Virus record (IMG/VR): IMGVR_UViG_3300025112_000150
Coordinates: 1 to 26,941 of that record
Length of the DNA stretch: 26,941 nucleotides
Origin: a virus
Strand: one strand, 5' to 3'
This document shows positions 19,791 through 26,717 of the stretch, piece after piece. A program made the position numbers and the translations under genes. Each line of letters begins with the position of its first letter. Within the stretch, counting starts at the first letter, position 1. The notes beneath the pieces were generated by a model that had not been told where the DNA came from, searched no databases, and was given only the letters and a program-made list of their open reading frames with translations.

Positions 19791-20168
19791 TCATTTTCCT
19801 TCAACTTTTTTGAAAGTAACTATCGTTTCGCCAATTTCATTTTTTTCCAGATCTACTTTATCTCCTATTTTAATTCCATTCACACTAAAAAAATCTAAAT
19901 TCGCCTCTATAGCCATTAAACAATCAGTATCACTTGATACCGCTTTCATAGACATAGGTTTTATATTTGTTATTTTAATTATTTTATTTTCAGGAGAGAC
20001 AAAAGCAATATCTAATGGAATATATGTATTTAATCCCCAAAAATTAAGAACTTTAGGAGTTGAAAACTTAAAAGCCATACCAGAATCTTCACCAAGTTTA
20101 TTTCTAAACATCAGACCTTGCTGATGCAAGCTTGGTGTATCTGCCATTTCTACTGTCATTTTAAGCAT
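19791..20168 (-). CDS. DUF192 family protein, 125 aa
   Basis: The family pattern is clear. ADTPSLHQQGLMFRNKLGED (9-28) corresponds to the ADTp..r..GLMfR..L signature; then GMAFKF and FWGLNTYIPLDIAFVS (43-58), where family members usually have fWMknT.iPLDiaFi; near the end MAIEANLDFFSVNGIKIGDKV. DUF192 proteins are small beta-rich proteins of unknown biochemical role, often secreted in bacteria and sporadic in phages. There is no signal peptide here, so it should stay in the cytoplasm or enter the virion. The start overlaps the previous stop (TAATG). Confidence 0.85.
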   Translation of the reverse strand: MLKMTVEMADTPSLHQQGLMFRNKLGEDSGMAFKFSTPKVLNFWGLNTYIPLDIAFVSPENKIIKITNIKPMSMKAVSSDTDCLMAIEANLDFFSVNGIKIGDKVDLEKNEIGETIVTFKKVEGK

Positions 20169-20554
20169 TACTCTACCTCAAAATCTATATTTTGTCTTTC
20201 TAAATCGTAAATAAAATCTTCGAGTTCTGCTTCTTCTACATTAAAAATAATACCGTTTTCTACTTTTGTAGCTATCGTCGCAGTAGTGTCATTGTATCTA
20301 GAGTATAAATCAAACCAAGTATCTACAGACTCCTTGTCCATAGCTCTTTCTTTTTTGCTTTCGAATAATTCTTCAACTTTTGGAATCATTCTAAATTTTT
20401 GCAGATCATCATCAAAACCATATTCAAAAGCTAATTTGCCACCATTGAATTTTAACATCTTTTTCTTTTCGTGGTCGTACCAAATTAACTCTCTATCTAT
20501 GGCTTGTTTTGTTATAATCTCTTTCTCTGGATTTAAAACAAGAACGTTTTTCAT
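20168..20554 (-). CDS. Unrecognised acidic protein, 128 aa
   Basis: It looks like a small soluble alpha/beta protein: MKNVLVLNPEKEIIT, ELIWYDHEKKKMLKFNGGKL, a helix with PKVEELFESKKERAMDKE, and a C-terminal acidic helix EEAELEDFIYDLERQNIDF. There are no Cys residues and no membrane segment. It is tightly joined on both sides by TAATG overlaps, between the winged-helix-like gene and the DUF192 gene, with GAGGA before the ATG. No family recognised. Confidence 0.7.
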   Translation of the reverse strand: MKNVLVLNPEKEIITKQAIDRELIWYDHEKKKMLKFNGGKLAFEYGFDDDLQKFRMIPKVEELFESKKERAMDKESVDTWFDLYSRYNDTTATIATKVENGIIFNVEEAELEDFIYDLERQNIDFEVE

Positions 20555-20994
20555 TATGCGTTATCCTCACAAAATCTATTCCACCATGATTGTTCATATT
20601 TACTAGTTTGCTTTTTAGAAGCTTGTCGTGCGTTAATGTTGTTCTTTGCCGTAATATAATCTATATCATTGTTACTATCGAAAAATGATTTATCATTACC
20701 TAAAATCATTGTTTTAATTATGTCAGACCCTTTTGAGGTTATTTCTACCTTGTCACCAACACACCTAATCAGTCCTTGATCTGTCATAGCTTCTATCTCT
20801 GTTGGACTCAATGTCTTAGGTTTTTTATATATTTTTGCAGATACTTGATTGTTAGTGTCTTTCCATACAGAATATAGAGATTTAGCACTTTTAGGATCTA
20901 CATGATCTTTTGTCTTGTAGGTTTTTAGATCTACATCATAAAGATTTCTCATTAAAAAGTCTAATACGTTTGAATGTTGTGATTGTTTTTTCAT
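20554..20994 (-). CDS. Winged-helix-like protein, 146 aa
   Basis: Residues 62-100 read LSPTEIEAMTDQGLIRCVGDKVEITSKGSDIIKTMIL in sequence (positions given, written in two overlapping parts: LSPTEIEAMTDQGLIR and GDKVEITSKGSDIIKTMIL). A helix, then GLI, a hairpin and iTxKG is typical of the second half of a winged-helix domain. The remainder is polar. DNA binding is possible but not shown; in phages such folds also occur in structural proteins. The start lies inside the end of the HNH gene (ATGA overlap) with AAGG upstream. Confidence 0.6.
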   Translation of the reverse strand: MKKQSQHSNVLDFLMRNLYDVDLKTYKTKDHVDPKSAKSLYSVWKDTNNQVSAKIYKKPKTLSPTEIEAMTDQGLIRCVGDKVEITSKGSDIIKTMILGNDKSFFDSNNDIDYITAKNNINARQASKKQTSKYEQSWWNRFCEDNA

Positions 20995-21683
20995 AATTTA
21001 CCTTTGTTAAGCCATTCGTTTGTTAGTTTCCATTCTTTCTCATTTAATTCTAAGTAATGTAGATGCCTATGACAATTACTACATAAAACAATACATTTTT
21101 CTATTTCTTTTAATATGCGTTTTTTACCATATCCCATAGAAATACAATTAGATATAGTAAAATCTTTTTGTGTTGGATCTTTATGGTGGAAATCTAAACA
21201 AAACCATTTTTCTTCGTTGCATTTTTCGCATTTAGATTTCTTTTTTATACTATTGACCCAATTTCTTTTTTCTTTTTTCCTTAATCTGTCCCTTTTGTTT
21301 ATTTCTTCTTGATGGTTTTTTCTGTAATTTCTAGCATTCTCTGCGTCTCTTTTTTTAAATTTATTAGTTGTCTTTTTTACATTTCTATTGTAATGTCTTT
21401 TTTGTGCTAATTTAGATTTCTCTTTTTTGCGATCTTCTTGACACTGTTCTCCACCACAACATCTATTTTTTAATTCATGGACTTTAAAACTATTGCCACA
21501 ATATTTACATGTTGTTCGTCGTTTTCGTATCTCTTTTTTATTGTCTTTTAAGTATTTTTTTTGTCTTATTTTTACAGACTCTTTAAAACACTCTTCAGAA
21601 CAATACTTTCTTTTATGAACATCTGATCTAAATTCTGTTTCACAAATTAAACATTTTTTACATAATCCTTTTATCTTATTCAT
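20991..21683 (-). CDS. Free-standing HNH endonuclease with zinc knuckles, 230 aa
   Basis: The C-terminal third is an HNH nuclease: KCEKCNEEKWFCLDFHHKDP (C152, C155, H166, H167) and CIVLCSNCHRHLH (C201, C204, H205, H209). The N-terminal half has Cys clusters at C8/11/14, C28/32, C59/62 and C75/76/81, and a very Lys/Arg-rich middle. This layout fits a mobile homing endonuclease that recognises a long DNA site. The gene looks more AT-rich than its neighbours and is inserted between otherwise tightly packed genes, overlapping the next by ATGA and keeping that gene's RBS. It has its own GGAGA RBS. A role in DNA packaging, as for HNH proteins next to terL in some phages, is less likely because it is 3 kb from terL. 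Confidence 0.85.
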   Translation of the reverse strand: MNKIKGLCKKCLICETEFRSDVHKRKYCSEECFKESVKIRQKKYLKDNKKEIRKRRTTCKYCGNSFKVHELKNRCCGGEQCQEDRKKEKSKLAQKRHYNRNVKKTTNKFKKRDAENARNYRKNHQEEINKRDRLRKKEKRNWVNSIKKKSKCEKCNEEKWFCLDFHHKDPTQKDFTISNCISMGYGKKRILKEIEKCIVLCSNCHRHLHYLELNEKEWKLTNEWLNKGKL

Positions 21684-21751
21684 TTAAAAATCTCCAAATT
21701 AACTAGTTCTACGTAATAATTCAAAGAGTAAAAGCAGTTTCCTCTAACATA

Positions 21752-21776
21752 TTTGGTAAAAAAGAATTATTCTTTT
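21752..21776 (-). terminator. Possible weak AT-rich terminator
   Basis: AAAAGAA and TTCTTTT form a 7-bp stem around three bases (21760-21776), followed on the minus strand by TTTTTTACC. It lies 30 bp after the stop of the 270-aa gene and upstream of the HNH gene. The stem has almost no GC, so termination would be weak. Confidence 0.3.
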
Positions 21777-21805
21777 AATATAATGTATTCATTTGTCAAA
21801 TAGCT

Positions 21806-22618
21806 TTACCATTTTGATAACGTGCTTCTCGAAGGATAAGGGTCTTCTGTGCCTCTATCGTACCAACTATAAGGTTCGTTCCTTAGTTCCCTCCAATAAT
21901 AACCTTCACCTGCGCGACCATCATTGTTATAGTTGTCAAATCCTTTTCTATATCTGCGTTGTTGCTGTTTATCTTTTTGTCTGCCAGCAACTTCGTCTGA
22001 AATATCGTTCCATTCAAAAGCTCTTTCAAGCATAGGAAGATCTAAGTTCGACCATGGACCAGCGACTCCTCTTGCTGTTTTGACCACATCTCTACTAGTA
22101 AAAACTTGACCGCTTAAAACAAAACGAAGAAGTTTCCTAATATATGATAGAATGCAATTCTTTCTTATAGTCCAATCTAAACATAGTTTGTAATCAGGAA
22201 CAGACATCATGACATCTTTAGAGAAGTCGATAGAATCAGTATTTAACGCTAGTTTAAGGTTTTTGAAGAAACCTATTTCTATTAAACTCTTCCTACATCT
22301 ATCAGATGCGGAGCATAAAAGACGAGCTAAAATATCAATATCTTTAAGCGAGTTTACAAAAAGTTTCACTAAACGAACATCTATGCCAACTGATGCGTCC
22401 ATTTCTTTTTTTTGTTGTAACAGTTCGGAAAGTTCATTCCAAAGTTTATCAAGTAATTTATTATTGTTTTTGATCTGCTTGTCAATAAGTTGTATTTTTG
22501 TTTGGATGGGAGTCTGATACATTTTATTTTTGTATCTAAATTGACATATTTTTTGGTCTATGAGTTTTACTCCATAGTAATATGTCTCTTTTTGTAGTAT
22601 GTCCCAAGTACTTTTCAT
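21806..22618 (-). CDS. Unrecognised protein, 270 aa
   Basis: The N-terminal half is helical (YQTPIQTKIQLIDKQIKNNN, LLDKLWNELSELLQQKKEMD). The middle is Cys-containing (LLCSASDRCRKSLIEIGFF; DYKLCLDWTIRKNCILSYIR). The C-terminal part has a distinctive segment ARGVAGPWSNLDLPMLERAF followed by a Gln/Arg/Tyr-rich tail (QQQRRYRKGF, GYYWRELRNEPYSWYDRG). It has no catalytic motif I recognise and no membrane segment. The tail looks like an extended, nucleic-acid- or capsid-binding arm. The RBS is weak (AAAGACT). It follows the Lys-rich protein by 9 bp, and a 122-bp gap separates it from the HNH gene. Confidence 0.7.
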   Translation of the reverse strand: MKSTWDILQKETYYYGVKLIDQKICQFRYKNKMYQTPIQTKIQLIDKQIKNNNKLLDKLWNELSELLQQKKEMDASVGIDVRLVKLFVNSLKDIDILARLLCSASDRCRKSLIEIGFFKNLKLALNTDSIDFSKDVMMSVPDYKLCLDWTIRKNCILSYIRKLLRFVLSGQVFTSRDVVKTARGVAGPWSNLDLPMLERAFEWNDISDEVAGRQKDKQQQRRYRKGFDNYNNDGRAGEGYYWRELRNEPYSWYDRGTEDPYPSRSTLSKW

Positions 22619-22627
22619 TTTTAGTCT

Positions 22628-23488
22628 TTAGAATAAATCTTCTTTATTTTGATTTAATTCTGGTCTTTTGGCAAGAAGTGCTTTTTCTTGCTCTTGGTCA
22701 ACAAAACCTATATCATCGCCTTCTCCACTATTGTCATATGCCAGCATGTCAGTAGTTTTCTCTTCTCTCTGGTTGCCTACTGGTTTAATAGAGGATTCAG
22801 ATATTTTTTTAGCAGCTTCTTTTAATTTCTTTTGAGCTTTTTTTGCTGCGGCTGTCTTTTTTGAAGCTTTTTTAGTGGTCTTCTTCGTTGTTTTTCTAGC
22901 CTTTTTAGTGGTCTTTTTAGCAGTCTTCTTTGTTTCAGTTTTAAAAATATCAACTGATTCTTCTTTTGGTTCTGGTTTCGCCAAAGGATCTATTTCTATT
23001 TCTACTCCTTCATCAGAAAAGTCTATGTTCGTACCTACTTGGAGACTTTCAATCTCTATGCCACCAATGCGATCCATAGCTGCTTTGGTGCTTTCATCTT
23101 TATTCAGCATGGTCTGCTTCTCCATGTCAAAAGCACTCATTTTAGTTGGAGTCGCTGTTGCATCTATTTCTGCTTGTAGCTCTTCTATTGCTTTTTTTGC
23201 TTGATGAATTTTATCTTCTTCTTCTAAATCATCTTTTTGACTAGCTTTATTAAGCTCAGTTAACGTCATTTTTTTTGTTACTTTTTTCTTCATCGACTCT
23301 TCTTTAACTTCTTTAATCTCTTTAACTGCATTCACATCTACGATAAGTCCTTTGAGAATAGCTGTTGATACATTTATATCAGTTTCCTGCTCTGGACTAA
23401 GTTCAATAACTTGCCCTGCTTTAACTGGAAATCCGATAGCGTCTATAGACAATTCTCCTCTTAATTTCCTTGATACTCTAACTTTCAT
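22628..23488 (-). CDS. Protein with histone-H1-like Lys/Thr/Ala repeat tract, 286 aa
   Basis: The N-terminal 50 residues form a small beta-type domain (MKVRVSRKLRGELSIDAIGF, then VKAGQVIELSPEQ). A charged helical middle and an acidic segment (VEIEIDPLAKPEPKEE) follow. Residues 187-229 are made of KKT/KKA repeats (KTAKKTTKKARKTTKKTTKK), like the tails of histone H1 or bacterial AlgP/HC2-type proteins that bind DNA by charge. The start at 23488 is chosen because AAGGGAG stands seven bases before this ATG. An upstream in-frame start at 23575 would overlap the previous gene by 74 bases without an RBS. It may bind packaged DNA, but this is inference. It also contains a DRIGGIEIES segment similar to the repeats in the giant protein. 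Confidence 0.75.
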   Translation of the reverse strand: MKVRVSRKLRGELSIDAIGFPVKAGQVIELSPEQETDINVSTAILKGLIVDVNAVKEIKEVKEESMKKKVTKKMTLTELNKASQKDDLEEEDKIHQAKKAIEELQAEIDATATPTKMSAFDMEKQTMLNKDESTKAAMDRIGGIEIESLQVGTNIDFSDEGVEIEIDPLAKPEPKEESVDIFKTETKKTAKKTTKKARKTTKKTTKKASKKTAAAKKAQKKLKEAAKKISESSIKPVGNQREEKTTDMLAYDNSGEGDDIGFVDQEQEKALLAKRPELNQNKEDLF

Positions 23489-23495
23489 TTTGGTG

Positions 23496-23502
23496 CTCCC
23501 TT
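23496..23502 (-). promoter_or_regulatory. Shine-Dalgarno that fixes the start at ATG 23488
   Basis: AAGGGAG overlaps the last base of the upstream stop codon and stands seven bases before the ATG. It argues against the longer open frame that begins at 23575. Confidence 0.7.
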
Positions 23503-23966
23503 CAGTTCTCTGTGTGTAGTTTTTTCCGCGTTCTGTCAATGACAGTTCTATACCTTTGCATATTATGAGGGCCAACTGGCTCTCTATTAGTCATATCGAT
23601 ATATTTTTCTCTTGAATCCACAAATGGTTGACTTTGATTGCCTCCACCTACGCCTTCTCCTATAGGAGCTTTGTCACCTTCGCCTTCACCGCCAATAAAC
23701 ATATGCTCTGATGCTGGAATATCTTTTTTCTTTTGCTCCGCATAGTTGCTGCCTGGCGAAAAATCATCTGGAAAACTTTTCCCTCTAGCTCTACCGCCAA
23801 AACTTCCTGGATTGGTCTCTTCACTTCCAGGAGTATTTAGCTTAGTTCCCTGCCCATCACCAGGACTAGACTTGGTGCTATATGGATCAGCGAACCTACT
23901 ATCAGGATCTTCCATTCTAGGGATATTTCCCCGATAAGCCAATTTGTGAAGCTTGTAAAAATTCAT
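23502..23966 (-). CDS. Unrecognised Gly/Pro/Ser-rich protein, 154 aa
   Basis: The protein begins MNFYKLHKLAYRGN and is then mostly low-complexity and polar (PGSEETNPGSFGGRARG, GEGVGGGNQSQPF). It carries a FIGGEGEGDKAPIGEG segment similar to the FIGNE repeats of the giant protein, and ends with a basic stretch RYRTVIDRTRKKLH. It is probably disordered. It starts three bases after the stop of the 251-aa gene, so it is likely translated by coupling; no strong RBS is visible. Possibly a head-internal or scaffold-associated protein, inferred from shared motifs only. Confidence 0.65.
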   Translation of the reverse strand: MNFYKLHKLAYRGNIPRMEDPDSRFADPYSTKSSPGDGQGTKLNTPGSEETNPGSFGGRARGKSFPDDFSPGSNYAEQKKKDIPASEHMFIGGEGEGDKAPIGEGVGGGNQSQPFVDSREKYIDMTNREPVGPHNMQRYRTVIDRTRKKLHTEN

Positions 23967-23969
23967 TTA

Positions 23970-24725
23970 TTAAATAAACTCGTTTGGATTGTCTTTCTTA
24001 TACTGTTCGTAATCTCTTTCTTCTTGTTCTCTTTCTTCTCGCTCGTCACCTTCAATGTCAGCTTGATCGGCTCTGTAGTCTTCGTCAGCAGCAATATCCG
24101 CTTTATGATCTGCAAGAATTCTCATTTTATTAGCATTGATGCTATTTACGATGAGTTGTTCGTCATTGGTCAAATCTCTACTCTGCGAAGCGGCTTGTTT
24201 ATAAACGTGATACAGCATTGCATCAGCGTCAGATAACAAAGAAGCCTTCTTATCAAAAGATGGATTGCTTTTATTGAAATCTTCTCTTGAATCGTAGTTA
24301 GATAGAAGTTGACTGCCTTGAACGTTATTCTTAATTTTTTTACCGCCTCCTACAAGAGCGTCCCAGAAGGCTTTATTTTCTGCTGATAGGTTTCCCTTAT
24401 TCTCTTTATCAAAGTCTTTCTGTGCCTTTCTGGCAGTTTCCAAGGGCATATCCATGAGGACAACGCCTTTGTCTCCTCTTGTATCTACAGATGAGCCAGT
24501 CCCAACATTAAGTTGTTTTTCTAAAATGATAGAATCAGATGCATTGCGAACGTCTTTAAGCTGCTTTTCTCCGATCTTATCTCCTTGTGGGTCTTTTCTG
24601 TCATCTTTAAGCTGTTTGTCAGTTATTACAGCGTCTCCATCCTGAGAAACACCATAAAATTTGTTCTGTTCTTGCAGCATTTTTTCAGTCGGTTTAATTT
24701 GGGCTTGTTTTTTAAAGTTATACAT
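23970..24725 (-). CDS. EKQL-motif protein next to terL, 251 aa
   Basis: The N-terminal 75 residues carry three copies of the motif found in the giant protease-scaffold: VITDKQL (33-39), IGEKQL (51-56) and IILEKQL (66-72). Two of them are followed by K-D-x-R. Helical segments come next (ETARKAQKDFDKENKGNLSA; ADAMLYHVYKQAASQSRDLT), and the C-terminus is a highly acidic helix (about 210-245). The start has TGGAG upstream. There is no catalytic motif. Shared motifs with the protease protein suggest that it is a substrate or partner of head assembly, although it is encoded beside the terminase. Confidence 0.75.
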   Translation of the reverse strand: MYNFKKQAQIKPTEKMLQEQNKFYGVSQDGDAVITDKQLKDDRKDPQGDKIGEKQLKDVRNASDSIILEKQLNVGTGSSVDTRGDKGVVLMDMPLETARKAQKDFDKENKGNLSAENKAFWDALVGGGKKIKNNVQGSQLLSNYDSREDFNKSNPSFDKKASLLSDADAMLYHVYKQAASQSRDLTNDEQLIVNSINANKMRILADHKADIAADEDYRADQADIEGDEREEREQEERDYEQYKKDNPNEFI

Positions 24726-24755
24726 AATTTATCTCCAGTATGTTGTACACTAGTT

Positions 24756-24783
24756 ATAATACTAAATTATCACTATATTACAA
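24756..24783 (-). promoter_or_regulatory. Possible sigma70-like promoter after terL
   Basis: On the minus strand TTGTAA (24778-24783) and TATTAT (24756-24761) are separated by 16 bases, matching 4 of 6 and 5 of 6 consensus positions. It lies in the 80-bp gap between terL and the 251-aa gene, about 30 bp before the ATG. AT-rich DNA gives such matches easily. Confidence 0.35.
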
Positions 24784-24805
24784 TTTTCCTTTGTTGTTCT
24801 TGAAA

Positions 24806-26698
24806 TTATCTATTAAAAGCAGATGGTGGGACACCTGTATTTTGATTTCGTTGAGGTTGTCTAGTTTCCATCTGTCTTGCTACCTGACCGCCAGGTCCAG
24901 TTCCATATGACGCTCCACTCATAGATCTCCAGTTAATTGCGTTACTACTCGGCACAACTCCCATATTGACTAATCTGGCTCCCGGAAGTTTATGAGCTAC
25001 AGCATTCATTGAAATATAACATGCACCAGCAAGAGCATCTGTCAAATCGTCAGTTCTAACATCTCCATCTTTAGGAGCACTAACCCTAAATCCTTTTACA
25101 GTTGTCTTCCTTTGTAAATGAAGCATTTCATCTTGCATTAGTTTATGTCTGGGTATCCAAATTTTATCGCTATTCATCAATACTTCCAACTGAGTATATA
25201 TCGCCATTTTATATTGAGCAGAAAAGTGAGTACATTTGGCTGGTACTCCTGCCTTTTTAAGTTTCTCAATACTTTGTATGGAATTCCAAACATCATATGT
25301 AACCATACCTAAATGGAATTTTCTTCTTAAATTGATGACATAATCATCAACCTCTTCTATTCTAACTGGTTTTCCTGGTAATGGTTTCCAATATTTTATC
25401 TGATCAACAACTATCCTAAAATCAGATTTGTTTGTTTCTGTATTTAAATACCTTTCTCTATGTATGATAACAAGAGCATAGTTGTGACTTGTAGTCGCTG
25501 GGTCTAGGTGAGCAAAGTACGTAAATCCTGCTCTTCCTGTTTCTTGTAACTCAAGTCCGGGTTTAAAGCATCCTATAACTTTATCTCTCACGAAGAAGCT
25601 CTCACCACCGGTACCAGAGAACTCTGCTCCATACTCCATCAAAAAGTCTTCTGCATTCATGGATTCGTTGTTTTTTCTTAATGACTTTTCGGTCATTTTT
25701 GGATTTACGTGCCATGTAGGAAGTTTGCACATTAATCTATCTTGTACTAGATGGGCTTCTTTATAAAGTCTGTGGAACAGTCCCTCTTCGCCTCTAGGAG
25801 ACGAGATACAAACAAGTTTACTATCTAGTACTCGCTCTGTTTGTTCTTCTCCATTTTCGTCAATAACTTTTATGTTGCGACCAAATGTTTCCAAACTAGG
25901 GGTAAGAGCGGTAAATATTCTTTCGCCGGAAGAAGCTCCGCCTGAAGTTTTATAACTTGCAACTTCGTCCATCAGCAAAACGAATATCTGCTTACCAAGC
26001 AGAGCGTCAGAGTTACTGTGTCCAACTTCTACAACGATAGAACCTTTAGTTCTTGATTTAAACAAATCATTGTTTTTTTTGTCTTGTGGAGTCAATAGGA
26101 AAATTTTGTTCGCTTCTATTCCATCTGGTATAAACTTATTTTGGAAGTAAGGAGAATAAAGAATTCTTGTTTTGACTTCATTAAACGCAAGTTGTGCCTG
26201 AGGAGCGGCAGTAGCAACCGTCAGAATCGTAATTGGGTTTGAATCACTTAATCCATAAATGGCATAAGGGTTTCCTCCAGCACATTCAAGAAGCCTCATA
26301 GCTTCGTATGCCATAATAATCCCACACAAGAAATCCTTTCCTGATCGTCTTCCCCATATCAGAATTAGTTGTCTGAATACTTCCGTTTGTTCAAACTTTG
26401 ATAGTAAGTCTCCTCTCTCTTCAGTATTGCATCCTATGTCTTTACACATTTGAATTTCTTCTTCTGTCAAAGTTATGTTTTTATTTCCTACAGAACCTCT
26501 ATAGAATATTTTTAAAATCAGTTTTTGCATAGGGTAAAGTGTAATCCCCTGTCCACCAAGATCTAGATATTCCTTTTTTTCGCAAAAAGAAACGATATCA
26601 GGAATTGAACTACCAATACCGTCCTTTGAGGATAGCTCTGTCTTCATTTTTTGTATCAAATCTTTAACTGTTTTTTGTGGCTTTTTTGTTCTAGGCAC
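24806..26698 (-). CDS. terL: Terminase large subunit, 630 aa
   Basis: This is the ATPase-nuclease that pumps phage DNA into the prohead through the portal. Numbered from the GTG at 26698: Walker A GRRSGKD (116-122), Walker B VLLMDE (240-245), a coupling-type CISSP motif (297-301), and a RNase H-like nuclease with FAHLDPA (D399), VTYDVWN (D469) and DGDVRTDDLTDALAGA (D550, D551, D554). All key residues are present, so both activities are probably intact. The C-terminal 50 residues are Gly/Gln/Asn-rich. I moved the start from a GTG at 26815 to the GTG at 26698, because AAAGGAG stands six bases before it and the longer form would run through the end of another coding frame. The length is within the usual range for large-phage terminases. 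Confidence 0.95.
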   Translation of the reverse strand: MPRTKKPQKTVKDLIQKMKTELSSKDGIGSSIPDIVSFCEKKEYLDLGGQGITLYPMQKLILKIFYRGSVGNKNITLTEEEIQMCKDIGCNTEERGDLLSKFEQTEVFRQLILIWGRRSGKDFLCGIIMAYEAMRLLECAGGNPYAIYGLSDSNPITILTVATAAPQAQLAFNEVKTRILYSPYFQNKFIPDGIEANKIFLLTPQDKKNNDLFKSRTKGSIVVEVGHSNSDALLGKQIFVLLMDEVASYKTSGGASSGERIFTALTPSLETFGRNIKVIDENGEEQTERVLDSKLVCISSPRGEEGLFHRLYKEAHLVQDRLMCKLPTWHVNPKMTEKSLRKNNESMNAEDFLMEYGAEFSGTGGESFFVRDKVIGCFKPGLELQETGRAGFTYFAHLDPATTSHNYALVIIHRERYLNTETNKSDFRIVVDQIKYWKPLPGKPVRIEEVDDYVINLRRKFHLGMVTYDVWNSIQSIEKLKKAGVPAKCTHFSAQYKMAIYTQLEVLMNSDKIWIPRHKLMQDEMLHLQRKTTVKGFRVSAPKDGDVRTDDLTDALAGACYISMNAVAHKLPGARLVNMGVVPSSNAINWRSMSGASYGTGPGGQVARQMETRQPQRNQNTGVPPSAFNR

Positions 26699-26704
26699 AA
26701 TTTG

Positions 26705-26711
26705 CTCCTTT
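26705..26711 (-). promoter_or_regulatory. Shine-Dalgarno that fixes the terL start at GTG 26698
   Basis: AAAGGAG stands six bases upstream of the GTG and seven bases after the stop codon of the upstream gene. The frame-consistent GTG at 26815 has no RBS and overlaps that gene by 98 bases. Confidence 0.75.
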
Positions 26712-26717
26712 AGTCCG

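Noticed and set aside
23489-23575. N-terminal extension of the Lys-rich protein from ATG 23575
   Set aside because: It would overlap the 154-aa gene by 74 bases and has no RBS, while ATG 23488 has AAGGGAG at seven bases.
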